A DNA stretch of 64,000 nt from NCBI GenBank assembly GCA_947254375.1, contig CAMYCF010000003.1, forward strand, positions 62,001 through 126,000, read 5' to 3'. The notes below the pieces were generated by a model, which saw only the letters and a program-made list of their open reading frames with translations, had not been told where the DNA came from and searched no databases. This stretch comes from an uncultured Mobilibacterium sp. Lineage in GTDB: Bacteria; Bacillota; Clostridia; Peptostreptococcales; Anaerovoracaceae. The position numbers and the translations under genes were made by a program. This document shows, in pieces, positions 41,929 through 52,090 of the stretch; positions within the stretch are counted from its first letter, which is position 1; every line of letters starts with the position of its first letter.

Positions 41929-44424
41929 TTGAAAGAAGGAAATGAAAGAATAAAAAAGAAAAAATCCGAAAAAAGCAAGGCGCCGAAGAACTGTACTTCT
42001 CTGATCCCGGTCAGGATATACGATGATAAAATCGAGGCGTTTAAGCTTCAGGACGGTAGTTACCTGGATATTATAAGGATCATACCGAGGGATCTTGAGA
42101 ATATGTCTCCGGACGAACTCGATATGGAGATCCTCAACCTTATAAAAGTATTCAAGACCGTATCCGTCGATATCAAGATCATATCCATGAATTTCCCGCT
42201 GAATACAAGCAAGCAAAGGGAGATCCTGCAAAAGCATCTCGAAAGAACGGAAGACAGCGTCAGGAGATTATGGATAGAAAGGGAGAGCGAGGAGCTTGAA
42301 AAAGCGGATCGAGGTATATTGACAAGAGAATTCTATATATCTATCTTTGGCAAAAACGATACTGAATTCATAAAAAACAAAGAGGAGATATTAAAGTTTA
42401 CGGCATCCGGATCTGTAGAGCTTACAGAAGAGCTGTCCAAAGATCAAAAGATTCATGTACTGACTAAAATAAATAACATGAATACCGTCGAGGATATCCA
42501 CGAAGAAATAGACTTTACGCCTAATATCACGGAACTCGAAGGCGAAGAATTTGATGATGTGCTTTTTCAAATAATCCAGCCTAAAGGCGGTATCAGCTTT
42601 AAAGAGCCTTCATATATGCAGTTCGGCGACGGATATGTAAGATGTCTTCATGTGTATGAGTTGCCGTCCAACCTCAAGGGATATTGGTTAATCAATTTAT
42701 TCAACCGCAAGAATTGCATCTGTACGATCGACATATCTACCAAAGATGTGAACCAGGTAAAGAAGAACATAAACAGGTCGATCCAGGAAGAAGAAGCAAG
42801 GGAAGCTACCGCCAGAAAATGGCAGGAGAAGTATGACTCAGTAAAAAGGCAGCGGGATCTTCAGGTTCTGTTTGACAACATATCAACTCTCGGCGAAGTA
42901 ATAAAATTATGTGATTTCAGGATATTTGTAACGGCCGGGACGCTTCAGAAATTAGAAGAACTTACGGACGATATATTGAAAGATCTGACCGGAGATTCAT
43001 ATAAAACGACCGTGCTTTTGAATGAGCAAAAGAGCGAATGGCAGGCGTTTTATGAGCCGTATCAAAAATCGCATCAGGCTACATATGTGATCAAGGGATT
43101 GGCTTTGACGTCTGAACAGCTTTCAATAGGCTATCCTTTTAATTATTCTGAGCTTAATGACGACGAAGGCGTACTGCTCGGCTTCAGCAATACCGGCGGA
43201 GTGATTTTGTACGATCCATTTACGAAAACCTCAAAGAGAAAGCACTACAACTCGATCGTTTGCGGGGATATGGGTTCAGGTAAATCTACTCACCTCAAAA
43301 AACTTTTTAAGCAGGCGGCAAGTATCGGTAACTACATAAGGGTCTTTGATGTTTCAGGAGAATTTACAAACATAACCAATGAGTTCGGCGGTAAGATAAT
43401 TAAAGCCAACGGGAGCGACGGGATTCTAAATCCGCTGGAGATATTACAAGCAGGCGATGATGATTATGAAAGCTATGCAAATCACATTAAGAAGTTACAG
43501 GCTTTTTTCAAGTGTGTAAGTCCGGATCTATCCGACGCTTTCATACAGCAGCTTGCTAACGAACTTCAGAATTTCTACAAGCTATATGGGCTTATACCGC
43601 AGTCCGGTAAAGAGATAACGGGACTTGATGCGTCAAGTTATCCGACCCTTGAAAACTTTAGGGTGTATTTAAGGCAAGCGTTATCTATAATCAATGACCT
43701 CGATAAAGAAGCGATCACAGATGTAGAAACGGCACTAAATATTGAAAAAGCGAAAAACATAAAACGACTGCTTGACTCCGTAGATGATTTGATAAACAAC
43801 TACGGATATATTTTTAATGGGCATACAACGATCAACAATATAACCAAAGAAAAAATAGTAACTTTCGATATATCAGGATTGCAGGGGCTTAAAGAAATAT
43901 TTTACGCCCAAATGCAAAATTATGTGTCCCTATGTTGGGACAACGCCGTGGTCAATGGCAAAAAAATGAAAGACCTTTGGGAAAGCGGTACTGCAGAAAG
44001 CTACGAAATCACAAAATTTCTTGTCCTGATCGATGAGAGCCACCGATGGGTGAACACATCGATGCCTTTATTGCTCGATATGATTATCAAATATATGAGA
44101 GAAGCAAGAAAATATTTTGCGGGAATAGTCCTTGCATCGCAGTCGATAAGTGATTTTATATCGACAGGTGATAATGCAGGAATGGATAAGATAAAGAAGA
44201 TCTTTGAGTTTGCGCAGTATAAGTTTATGTTCAAGCAGTCATCCTCCGCTAAGGAACATATACAAAATATATTCGGCAAGGAGCTGACATTCTCGCAAGT
44301 AGACAGAATACCTTATCTTCAAACCGGAGAGACCATATTATCTATATCCGGAGACAGCAGCCTGGAGTTCAAAGAGTGGTTATCAAAAGAATATGAAGAT
44401 AAATTGTTCTCAGGAGGTAGATAA
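41929..44424 (+). CDS. VirB4-family conjugation ATPase
   Basis: 831 residues. A TTG start with GGGGG 5 nt upstream; no closer alternative is seen. The N-terminal half is the VirB4/TraC-type domain. The C-terminal half is the ATPase: Walker A G-D-M-G-S-G-K-S-T (about 446-454), Walker B L-V-L-I-D-E-S-H (about 700-707) and the sensor region I-V-L-A-S-Q-S-I-S-D. It energises assembly of the type IV secretion channel at the membrane. It is the best marker that the element is conjugative. Confidence 0.92.
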   Translation: MKEGNERIKKKKSEKSKAPKNCTSLIPVRIYDDKIEAFKLQDGSYLDIIRIIPRDLENMSPDELDMEILNLIKVFKTVSVDIKIISMNFPLNTSKQREILQKHLERTEDSVRRLWIERESEELEKADRGILTREFYISIFGKNDTEFIKNKEEILKFTASGSVELTEELSKDQKIHVLTKINNMNTVEDIHEEIDFTPNITELEGEEFDDVLFQIIQPKGGISFKEPSYMQFGDGYVRCLHVYELPSNLKGYWLINLFNRKNCICTIDISTKDVNQVKKNINRSIQEEEAREATARKWQEKYDSVKRQRDLQVLFDNISTLGEVIKLCDFRIFVTAGTLQKLEELTDDILKDLTGDSYKTTVLLNEQKSEWQAFYEPYQKSHQATYVIKGLALTSEQLSIGYPFNYSELNDDEGVLLGFSNTGGVILYDPFTKTSKRKHYNSIVCGDMGSGKSTHLKKLFKQAASIGNYIRVFDVSGEFTNITNEFGGKIIKANGSDGILNPLEILQAGDDDYESYANHIKKLQAFFKCVSPDLSDAFIQQLANELQNFYKLYGLIPQSGKEITGLDASSYPTLENFRVYLRQALSIINDLDKEAITDVETALNIEKAKNIKRLLDSVDDLINNYGYIFNGHTTINNITKEKIVTFDISGLQGLKEIFYAQMQNYVSLCWDNAVVNGKKMKDLWESGTAESYEITKFLVLIDESHRWVNTSMPLLLDMIIKYMREARKYFAGIVLASQSISDFISTGDNAGMDKIKKIFEFAQYKFMFKQSSSAKEHIQNIFGKELTFSQVDRIPYLQTGETILSISGDSSLEFKEWLSKEYEDKLFSGGR

Positions 44425-44427
44425 TGC

Positions 44428-45063
44428 ATGATGAGGAGAAAAGGGCACAGGAGTACCACCGCAAAAGTTGCGCTTGTCCTGGGGATACCGACATTAGTAG
44501 TCGTGGTGTTATTGATGTTGTTTGTCGGTATGGCAGCAGCTCAATTAGATAACTTGTCAGGTGCATTAGCAATATCCGAAAGTCAGCCTGAAACCGAAAT
44601 GGACGGTAATATACAGGCAGGTGTTGTTAAAGGTAAAAGAACATCATATCCGTCATCCTCAAATGCTTTTTATTTTAGCTCGAAATATAATCCCTTTGTC
44701 GGAACGAGCTGCGGCCCCCCGGCTCTTACTCATAACTGTACATGGTACGCCTATGGGAGATTTGCGGAAATTCTGGGCAGAAAACCTAATGGACTTGCAA
44801 CCGGAAATGCGTCAACATGGTATGCAGCTACTCGAAATTTCCCGAAGGGACAGACGCCTAGGGTTGGTGCTATAATTTGCTGGAGATATACAGATGATCC
44901 GTTCGGTCATGTTGCAGTTGTAGAAGAAATCAAATCCAATGGTGATATTGTAACATCGAACTCTGGGTGGCGTGCAGGACCATTTTGGTTGCAGACGTGG
45001 ACGAAGGCCAGCGGATACCAGGGCGGTCATTATAGATTGCAGGGATTTATATATCAACCTTAA
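44428..45063 (+). CDS. CHAP-domain cell-wall hydrolase of the transfer system
   Basis: 211 residues. One N-terminal membrane helix (about 15-40), then a CHAP amidase/peptidase domain with catalytic Cys in H-N-C-T-W-Y-A (about 104) and His in P-F-G-H-V-A-V-V-E-E (about 158). It opens peptidoglycan for the channel, as VirB1/Tcp-type hydrolases do. AGGAGG lies 10 nt before the ATG. It is 3 nt after virB4-like gene. Confidence 0.85.
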   Translation: MMRRKGHRSTTAKVALVLGIPTLVVVVLLMLFVGMAAAQLDNLSGALAISESQPETEMDGNIQAGVVKGKRTSYPSSSNAFYFSSKYNPFVGTSCGPPALTHNCTWYAYGRFAEILGRKPNGLATGNASTWYAATRNFPKGQTPRVGAIICWRYTDDPFGHVAVVEEIKSNGDIVTSNSGWRAGPFWLQTWTKASGYQGGHYRLQGFIYQP

Positions 45064-45075
45064 GGAGGCTATATG

Positions 45076-45552
45076 ATGGAAAATGAAAAAGAAAGCGAGA
45101 AGCTAAAAAAGCCTGTTAGCAAAAAAAAGTTAGTTTTAATTTTGGCACTTCTTATCCCGGTTATTGTGTTTGAGGGATATTCATTTATTAAAAATCATTT
45201 AAATGATACCACTGTAAAAAGTACCGCCGAATTGCAAAGCGCATTAAATGACACTGCGTGGACGCGAAAAGATGACGAAGGCAATGTTGAACTTCTTTTT
45301 TTCAGCCGTTTTATGGATGTATATTCTTCAACAATAGACAAAGACGAAAAGCCTATATATAACATGCCGTCTACATATGCGCTTAAAGATCATAAGCATA
45401 TCAATGTAAGTACAATGGACGGATTCAGGAGCCGGTTTGACGGTGAACATGAGGTGTTGCTTAAAGATGACAAGACATTAGTAGTTGACGGTACTGAATA
45501 TAAAAAGGAGCCTGATTCAACATATTGGTTTAAGTTAATATATTACGATTAA
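45076..45552 (+). CDS. Membrane-anchored hypothetical protein
   Basis: About 158 residues: Lys/Glu-rich N-terminus, one helix (about 19-38), then a ~115-residue extracytoplasmic domain with Trp and Tyr-rich beta segments. It may be a VirB8-like or lipocalin-like channel accessory, but I do not recognise it. The second of two adjacent ATGs (45076) is 7 nt from AAGGAGG. Confidence 0.55.
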   Translation: MENEKESEKLKKPVSKKKLVLILALLIPVIVFEGYSFIKNHLNDTTVKSTAELQSALNDTAWTRKDDEGNVELLFFSRFMDVYSSTIDKDEKPIYNMPSTYALKDHKHINVSTMDGFRSRFDGEHEVLLKDDKTLVVDGTEYKKEPDSTYWFKLIYYD

Positions 45553-45567
45553 GAAAGGAGGGACCTT

Positions 45568-47385
45568 TTGAAAAAGATCGTGAATACACTTAGATGCTTG
45601 GCGTTAGCTTCAGCATCTTTTTTTCTTTCAACAGTTTTTACGTTTGCGGAAGTAGCATCAAAAGCTGACGATGCTCGCGGCGTTACTACTGTTGATCCGA
45701 CATGGTATCAAAATAATAAAGCTATTTTGTCCAACAACAATGTAATATCCAGTGGAATAAGATGGCTTGGTTGGGGAATAATAAAGGTCCTATGCCTGTT
45801 TGCAGATACCGTACAGTCACTATACGATAAAACGTTCGGACTGATCGATATAACCAATTATCCGGCAATAAATAACATAGTTGCGCAACTTAGGCCTGTT
45901 CTTGCAGCATTGATGGTTTTGTGCGTTACGGTATTTGCTGTTATGTCTTTCTTCTCCAAAGAAAAAAGGCCGATACTTAGGAATGTCGTGCTTGCCATGC
46001 TTGTATTATCATCGAGCACCTATATTTTCATAACGGCAAATGCACTGGTCGGGGCTTTTAAGGACGGGATGTTGCAAGAGCAGAGCACTACGGAGGCATA
46101 CAAGGTAGTAAATGATAATATGACCGATCTAGTTTATCTGGACGACAAGTCACATAATATCCGCAATGTAAACTATAAAGCGGGCAGAGGTATTGTCACG
46201 GGTGCAGGAATAAATTCCCAGGATACCTTTGATGCCATCGACTACAACGAAGTCCTGGATTATAACGACGGGAAAGATATATATGGGTGGAGTGATGATT
46301 TTAATGAACTAATACAGTATAAGCTTGTACATAAGGCTACGGGTAACGATACAACGACTAAAGTATCTGACGGGTTCAAGAAGATAGGAAATAATTTTTA
46401 TTATCGCTATCAGGTAGATTTCTGGAGCTGCATACTGCAACTGTTTGCGATAGTGCTCATGTTTACGGCACTCGCATATAAGAATGTCAGAATCGCATAC
46501 GAACTTGTTATAGCCAGGATCCTGGCTTACATGCACGCAGCTGATCTGAACAGCGGTGAGCGACTTAAAAGCATTCTGTTGTTCATTCGAGACGTATATA
46601 TAACGCTATGTATATCTGTACTGTCGATACGCTTATATCAAATAATCTCCGGCGCACTTAAGGGGTTCGGTATTACCGGGCTGTCGAGGGCAATAGTGCT
46701 TGTGTTTGTGGCATATGCCGTAATTGACGGTCCGAATATCGTAGAACGAATACTGGGTATGGACGCAGGTCTCTCTTCTTCGTTCGCAAGGACGATGGCA
46801 ATGTTCGGTGCAGCCAAGGGTGTAGCGCTCGCAGGAGTAGCGGCCGGAAGAAGCGGAGTTCGTACGGCAGAAGCAGTAGCCACGGGCAAGAGCTACGCCG
46901 ACAGACATCCTAACGGAGCATCCAGCGGCGAGATCTTCGGCAAAAAGTTACACAACAAATTTTCAAAAGACAATTCCATTATGGAAGGAAAAGAAGATGA
47001 AGGATTAAACGCAGGAGTACCGGCTGCTACGGATATAATGGGCGAAGCCAATTTCATGAACGATTCAACAGTTGTAAGCAAGGACAATGTTGGTAGCGGA
47101 GTGATTGACACTTCGTTCATGAATGGTAATGCAGTAACACCTGAAGCATCTCAGAAAAATGAGTTCAGCCGATTACACGAGGAGTTGAAACCTGATGCGA
47201 ATGCCAGCAAGGGGGAAAAGAAATTTTTCCACGAGCAAATGGACAGTATAACATCCGGGAATGGTGTAATAGAGCCGCCTAAAGGGGCAAGAGCGCCATA
47301 TTACAACGAGGTGTATGAAAAAGCGAAAGTACTGCATAAGGCATATAAGAGTGTTGGCGAAGAAAAGAAAGGGGGTAAAAAATAA
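45568..47385 (+). CDS. VirB6/TrbL-like polytopic conjugation protein
   Basis: 605 residues. TTG start with AAAGGAGGG 5 nt upstream. Signal-like first helix, then about six more membrane helices spread over residues 60-410, and a ~190-residue polar cytoplasmic tail rich in Asn, Gly and Glu. Topology and position between VirB4-like and VirB3-like genes match VirB6/TrbL-type channel proteins of Gram-positive ICEs. Confidence 0.75.
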   Translation: MKKIVNTLRCLALASASFFLSTVFTFAEVASKADDARGVTTVDPTWYQNNKAILSNNNVISSGIRWLGWGIIKVLCLFADTVQSLYDKTFGLIDITNYPAINNIVAQLRPVLAALMVLCVTVFAVMSFFSKEKRPILRNVVLAMLVLSSSTYIFITANALVGAFKDGMLQEQSTTEAYKVVNDNMTDLVYLDDKSHNIRNVNYKAGRGIVTGAGINSQDTFDAIDYNEVLDYNDGKDIYGWSDDFNELIQYKLVHKATGNDTTTKVSDGFKKIGNNFYYRYQVDFWSCILQLFAIVLMFTALAYKNVRIAYELVIARILAYMHAADLNSGERLKSILLFIRDVYITLCISVLSIRLYQIISGALKGFGITGLSRAIVLVFVAYAVIDGPNIVERILGMDAGLSSSFARTMAMFGAAKGVALAGVAAGRSGVRTAEAVATGKSYADRHPNGASSGEIFGKKLHNKFSKDNSIMEGKEDEGLNAGVPAATDIMGEANFMNDSTVVSKDNVGSGVIDTSFMNGNAVTPEASQKNEFSRLHEELKPDANASKGEKKFFHEQMDSITSGNGVIEPPKGARAPYYNEVYEKAKVLHKAYKSVGEEKKGGKK

Positions 47386-47693
47386 TGGTACAAAGCAACG
47401 TAATTACCGACATAGAAAGCAAAACAAAAGCGACCAGGAATTTAGATCTAAAGAACTTAATATTCCTTGCAATGTATATGATGTTTGCTTATATGCTCAG
47501 GGATAACGTTAACGGTCTTTTATATGTTCCGTATATGATTTTCAGCTTCGCCTGCGGACTGTTTTTAATGATGCCCTCATCATTTAATAAGAAGCGAAAT
47601 CATCTATACAGCATTGTTATTTTGATTAAAAATGATGCGGCAACATATAGACCGTATTTCCCACAACAAGAGAGCGGTGATGAATTTGTCTAA
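47385..47693 (+). CDS. VirB3/PrgI/TcpE-like small membrane protein
   Basis: 102 residues with two central hydrophobic helices (about 24-40 and 46-64), a size and layout typical of VirB3-like channel subunits. TAATG overlap with the upstream gene, and 14-nt overlap with the next. Confidence 0.6.
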   Translation: MVQSNVITDIESKTKATRNLDLKNLIFLAMYMMFAYMLRDNVNGLLYVPYMIFSFACGLFLMMPSSFNKKRNHLYSIVILIKNDAATYRPYFPQQESGDEFV

Positions 47694-48498
47694 AAAGAAT
47701 TATCTCAAAGAAAAGATAAAATTAGAGAATAAACAACGAGACAGAAACGACAGACTCTTGAAGGTGTTCATTGGGATCTTTGTAATAGGGTATCTGTTCT
47801 TTTTCAACAGCAACCTGTTCATGCCAAAGGTCTATAGATACAAAGAGGTTACACCGATAGGAGCAGTCCTGGATCTTGAAGATTATGTCCTTACTTTTGA
47901 CACTTGGGATTATTCAAAAAAAGATCACTCGTTTGAAATTATCTTTGACGTTCAAAATCTTACCTTGGATAACGACGCGGACTATAAGTTTATTGTGAGA
48001 AGGGGAGATAAAATATATAAAACCGAAGTCTATAAAAAAATGGGTGATATGGTAGTTGTCCGGGCCAAAGGTGTGCCGAGAAGATGGACAGAATGCATGT
48101 TATCTGTTCAGGCGGGATCGAAGTCTACAAACATAAGAATGAATGATAAGGAAGTAAACAGGGTAAGATCGATCCGAGACCGAAGCAACAAGGAATATCG
48201 CAGATATGCAGCTACTCGAAAACTCGATGGAATGAGAGCTTCAATCAAAAGAATAAGGAAACAAATGAGCGAAAGAGATAAACGACTTAAGATTGCACAT
48301 GAAAAACTGGAAGATTTGGAAAAAATGAAAAACTTCCAAACCGAGAAGGAAAAAGAAACGACTGATAATCAAAAATCTAAGATCGCAAATGAATATGACA
48401 ATCTTAGGGCGGCACAAGACGAGGACACTATAAAAATTGAGGAGCTTAAAGCAAAGATCAAAATCCAAGAAGGAATACTAGAAAAAATGAAGGGGTAA
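47680..48498 (+). CDS. Membrane-anchored coiled-coil transfer protein
   Basis: About 272 residues. N-terminal Lys-rich segment, one membrane helix (about 27-45), a beta-rich domain (about 60-150) and a long coiled coil (about 165-270). It might be a VirB8-like scaffold. Chosen ATG at 47680 overlaps the previous gene; an in-frame GTG at 47677 is also possible. Confidence 0.65.
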   Translation: MNLSKKNYLKEKIKLENKQRDRNDRLLKVFIGIFVIGYLFFFNSNLFMPKVYRYKEVTPIGAVLDLEDYVLTFDTWDYSKKDHSFEIIFDVQNLTLDNDADYKFIVRRGDKIYKTEVYKKMGDMVVVRAKGVPRRWTECMLSVQAGSKSTNIRMNDKEVNRVRSIRDRSNKEYRRYAATRKLDGMRASIKRIRKQMSERDKRLKIAHEKLEDLEKMKNFQTEKEKETTDNQKSKIANEYDNLRAAQDEDTIKIEELKAKIKIQEGILEKMKG

Positions 48499-48502
48499 AA
48501 GT

Positions 48503-48529
48503 ATGGCAAGGCTTAAAAAAATCGCTTAA
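48503..48529 (+). CDS. Possible leader peptide (8 codons) in an attenuator
   Basis: M-A-R-L-K-K-I-A, with AAGGGG just upstream in the end of the previous gene. Its codons 2-5 form the 5' arm of the hairpin 48506-48549. Confidence 0.35.
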   Translation: MARLKKIA

Positions 48530-48556
48530 AACGAAAATTTAAGCCTTGCTTTCTTG
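48506..48556 (+). terminator. Terminator or attenuator inside the transfer operon
   Basis: Perfect 12-bp stem GCAAGGCTTAAA / TTTAAGCCTTGC (48506-48517, 48538-48549) followed by TTTCTTG. Confidence 0.75.
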
Positions 48557-48569
48557 AAAGGAGGAGCCT

Positions 48570-49271
48570 GTGATTGTAATAGTTGGTAACAAGTACAAAA
48601 TGGGCGGTCTTGCCGAAGTAATAAAGAATAGGCTCAATGAAGATGTAGTGTATCTGGAAGAAAGCTCTGATATCCTCGCCCAGGAAAACGATATTCTTAA
48701 TGCTGCAGCAAATTCCAGTTACATAATCTACGATGTGGATCAATACTACAACGAGGGAGAAGAAATAGTTTCTATAATCAAGAGAATTTACAGAACTAAT
48801 AAAGCGAAGCCGATTCTTTATCTTCCAACAGATAATCCGAAAAATGAAATCGTAAAAGCGGCACTAGCTCATCAGATTAAGAATTTTATCAATTCCAGTC
48901 TACTGATGGGCGAACAAAAGGATCAGCTCGAAAAGATTTTAGTGGGCTTTTACGATGCAAACGAAAGAGCGGACATAGCCGCGGCACAAAAAGAGGTCAT
49001 TGAAGAAGAAACGACACTTAAAGAATTTACGCAATCTCTTTACGATGCAAAACAACGAGAAGAGACAAAAGAAAATACAATAATTATCAATAAAAAAAGG
49101 GCTTCAGAAGTGGCTTTTAAGATCGTGAAGGATGTTTTGAGAGCGATTTTTGATGTTGCTTCGATGACACTGATATCCCTTGCATTGATAACTTTGATCT
49201 ATAAATCTCCTCGTACGGAATTGTTTAATACGCTTCTGCAAATCATGGCGGAAATAAAATCGATGTTTTAA
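48570..49271 (+). CDS. Hypothetical protein with C-terminal membrane helix
   Basis: 233 residues. GTG start with GGAGGA 5 nt upstream. Residues 1-110 look like an alpha/beta domain of receiver or Rossmann type (I-V-I-V-G-N-K-Y-K; S-Y-I-I-Y-D-V-D; P-I-L-Y-L-P-T). A helical linker and a single helix (about 195-215) follow. It is just before the coupling protein, so it may be a partner that recruits substrate. No family recognised. Confidence 0.6.
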   Translation: MIVIVGNKYKMGGLAEVIKNRLNEDVVYLEESSDILAQENDILNAAANSSYIIYDVDQYYNEGEEIVSIIKRIYRTNKAKPILYLPTDNPKNEIVKAALAHQIKNFINSSLLMGEQKDQLEKILVGFYDANERADIAAAQKEVIEEETTLKEFTQSLYDAKQREETKENTIIINKKRASEVAFKIVKDVLRAIFDVASMTLISLALITLIYKSPRTELFNTLLQIMAEIKSMF

Positions 49272-49282
49272 GGGGGAGACCG

Positions 49283-50695
49283 ATGGTTCAGGATAAAATT
49301 CAGATACTGATGGTAAAACTTATTTTGATCGCAATTGTATTTCTTGTTATTGCAATAATATATACAAGATTAAGGAAAAAAGTCGGAGGTATTCAAGGCG
49401 ATCGGGTAAATACGGGATTATCGGGCAGCGGACTTATAAAAGCCGAAAATCCAAAGGGATTCATTTTCGGAAAGATTGGTAGAAAGAAAGTAGCCCTCGA
49501 AAATAACAAAGAGGGTCATATCTCGATTTTCGGAGGATCAGGTAAAGGAAAAACTTCGGCACTTTTGATACCCTCTTTGAGCGCGTGGGACGGACCGTTT
49601 TTTGCGATCGATATATCGGGAGATATATCGAGGAATGTGCCGGCTGGTGAGAAAGAGAGGGTAATCATATCTCCGGACAATCCTGATGAAAGTTATACGG
49701 TTGATGTATTTCGAGGTATTGATGCATTGCGAGACGAAAATGAAAAAAGAACTAAACTCGAAGAGCTGGTCAACCTGATAGTTGACGTTCCACCTACGGC
49801 GAAAGATGCGGATAAGTATTACCTCGAAACGGCAAGAAAGATTTTCCTTGCTGCTATAATAGGATTTTACGATGTTGGAATGGACTTCATCGATATTTGT
49901 AAGCAAATATTCTTTAATGATGTTACTCAAATAGCAAAGCTCCTTGAAGCTACGGAGAATGCTCTTGCAATAGCCTATATAAAGCCGCTTTTGGAGGAGA
50001 ATGAGAAGAATGTATCGGGTGCTAAATCTGCATTAAACGGCAAAATCAAACTGTTTGCAGATAATATCAAGATGGAAAAAATCTTAAGGCGACCGATAAT
50101 TGATTTTGACGGAAGGATAGAACCTAAAAGCTTTTATCCTGCTTTGCTTGAGGAAAGCCAAGTGTTTCTAAAAGTTCCGGACAAAAAACAGGAATACTAT
50201 TCCATATTCATGCATATTGTAACGGGTCAAATCGTAGATTACATAAGCGGTAGGAATTTCGATCCCAGACGGGATAAAAGGATACTTGTCGCACTTGACG
50301 AGTTCGCTTCGATAGGACACCTTGAGGTACTGTCTCCGTTCAGGAAATGGAGAAAAAACGGCGCCAATCTCTGTATACTGACTCAATCACTCGCTGATAT
50401 AGACCTAATATACAGCGAAAATGAACGGAAGGTAATATTAGATAATTCTCAGTATATAGTTGTGCTGTCGGCCAACGATAATAGCACCAGAGAATATTTT
50501 TCTAATATGATCGGTAAAGAAACGGTGAAAAAAGAAAGTGTGTCCAGCAGCAAACAAGGGAAAAGTGTAAATAAGAGCGAACAAAGAGAATTTGCGGTAA
50601 ATCCTGAAGCCTGGCGATCATATGAAAAACATCTAATAGTCATTCATCCGTCAGGATATATAAAGCTTAAGAAGAACTTCTATTTTAAGGATTAA
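49283..50695 (+). CDS. VirD4/TraG-type coupling protein
   Basis: 470 residues. N-terminal membrane helix (about 10-30), Walker A G-G-S-G-K-G-K-T (about 84-91) and Walker B V-A-L-D-E-F-A-S-I-G-H (about 335), then the TraG/TraD pattern F-R-K-W-R-K-N-G-A-N and L-T-Q-S-L-A-D. It delivers the relaxase-DNA complex to the channel. Shorter than many T4CPs, with one membrane helix only. Confidence 0.9.
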   Translation: MVQDKIQILMVKLILIAIVFLVIAIIYTRLRKKVGGIQGDRVNTGLSGSGLIKAENPKGFIFGKIGRKKVALENNKEGHISIFGGSGKGKTSALLIPSLSAWDGPFFAIDISGDISRNVPAGEKERVIISPDNPDESYTVDVFRGIDALRDENEKRTKLEELVNLIVDVPPTAKDADKYYLETARKIFLAAIIGFYDVGMDFIDICKQIFFNDVTQIAKLLEATENALAIAYIKPLLEENEKNVSGAKSALNGKIKLFADNIKMEKILRRPIIDFDGRIEPKSFYPALLEESQVFLKVPDKKQEYYSIFMHIVTGQIVDYISGRNFDPRRDKRILVALDEFASIGHLEVLSPFRKWRKNGANLCILTQSLADIDLIYSENERKVILDNSQYIVVLSANDNSTREYFSNMIGKETVKKESVSSSKQGKSVNKSEQREFAVNPEAWRSYEKHLIVIHPSGYIKLKKNFYFKD

Positions 50696-50716
50696 AACAT
50701 CACCAGGGAGGAAGTC

Positions 50717-52042
50717 GTGAAAGTAAATGATTTTTATAATATATTAGAGCGTCTAAAAAAGGATTCCGTAAGCAATGAAAAAGAATATCTGAAGCTGTTA
50801 AAGGTGATCGGTAACAATCAAAGATATGATTTCACAAGTCAACTGAGTATCTATGGCAAGAATCCTGATGCAATCGCGTGTGCGAAATATAAGTACTGGG
50901 ACGAGCATTTCGGGAGGATCGCCACACATGGACAGAAAGGCATACCGATTTTAGAAGATCACGGAACATATAAAAACATCGATTATATCTTCGACATAAG
51001 CCAGACAGCTTCAAAGAATAAAGATGTTAATGAGGTCACTAAACTCAAGATGCTCGAAGCCAACTATAAGTCAAACCGCTATAGACTTGAAGATAAAATT
51101 ACAAAGGACTATCCTGTTGAAATTGCCCGAAGGGAAAAGCTCATAGAAGCAGTGAAAAACGATATCGCAAGAATAGAGCCAAAAGCCGATGGTGAAGAAA
51201 AATTTACGTCGATCATAATAGCCGGAGAGAAGATAACCGACAAGAAACTTGCGGGAGAAAAGCTTATCGAAGCTATTAAGACCGTCAAGATCGATGAAAG
51301 CAAGGTCATCGGCAGATATAGGAATCTGGACATAGAGGCAGGATATGATCCTTTGATCAATGAGTATAAATTCAGTCTAAACGGCAACGCAAAGCACGCG
51401 CTTGAGCTTGGTACAAACCCTGACGGGAATATCATACGACTTGATAATGCAATCGAAAAAATACCGGATAAATTAAAGCATTTAGAAGCAAAGCTTGAAG
51501 GTACAAAAGAGCGTTTTGAAAGTGCGAAAAAAGAGCTGGAGAAACCGTTTGAACAGGCGGATATATTAAAAGAAAAAGTGTTAAGGCTCTCGGAACTCAA
51601 CAAACTGCTCGATATGGGAGATGCAGAAGAAACTCAAGAGAGCGATCCGCTAATTGAGAATGTAAAGAGAGCCGTTATAGACTTTTGCAATCGGGAGTAT
51701 GAAGAAAACCATAGTTACGATGAATTTGACACTTTATATCCGGACATAAGACATATAGGTGTTGCATATACGAATACGCCTGACGAAAAACATAGCATTC
51801 AGTATGAAATCAACTTGGAGGGAAAAACATGGACGCAGTATATTGACGATGTTCCGATAAAAACAGAGAGTTTTGATTATGAGAACAAGGGAGAGAGTGA
51901 AGCCCTAAGGAATATGCAAAACGAAATAGAAAGATCATCATTTAATGACTTGGTGCGTGTAGATTCCGAGGACTTAGAGGCAGCTATCGGCGATGTTAGT
52001 GTTGAAAAGAAACAACGTGAAGAAGAGGAGTTTTTGATGTAA
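50717..52042 (+). CDS. Polyvalent-type protein lacking the helicase core
   Basis: 441 residues, GTG start with GAGG nearby. Residues 1-100 (Q-R-Y-D-F-T-S-Q-L-S-I-Y-G-K-N-P; Y-W-D-E-H-F-G-R-I) match the N-terminal region of the giant SNF2/methyltransferase polyvalent proteins of Firmicutes ICEs. Residues 110-300 (R-Y-R-N-L-D-I-E-A-G-Y; long coiled coil) match their C-terminal region. The ~1000-2000-residue helicase/methylase middle is absent. The function of the family is thought to be DNA protection on entry. This may be a deletion derivative or a minimal form. Confidence 0.6.
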   Translation: MKVNDFYNILERLKKDSVSNEKEYLKLLKVIGNNQRYDFTSQLSIYGKNPDAIACAKYKYWDEHFGRIATHGQKGIPILEDHGTYKNIDYIFDISQTASKNKDVNEVTKLKMLEANYKSNRYRLEDKITKDYPVEIARREKLIEAVKNDIARIEPKADGEEKFTSIIIAGEKITDKKLAGEKLIEAIKTVKIDESKVIGRYRNLDIEAGYDPLINEYKFSLNGNAKHALELGTNPDGNIIRLDNAIEKIPDKLKHLEAKLEGTKERFESAKKELEKPFEQADILKEKVLRLSELNKLLDMGDAEETQESDPLIENVKRAVIDFCNREYEENHSYDEFDTLYPDIRHIGVAYTNTPDEKHSIQYEINLEGKTWTQYIDDVPIKTESFDYENKGESEALRNMQNEIERSSFNDLVRVDSEDLEAAIGDVSVEKKQREEEEFLM

Positions 52043-52090
52043 GGGAAGGGAATAAGCCCTTCCTTAAATTTTTAATAACGGAGGAACAAG

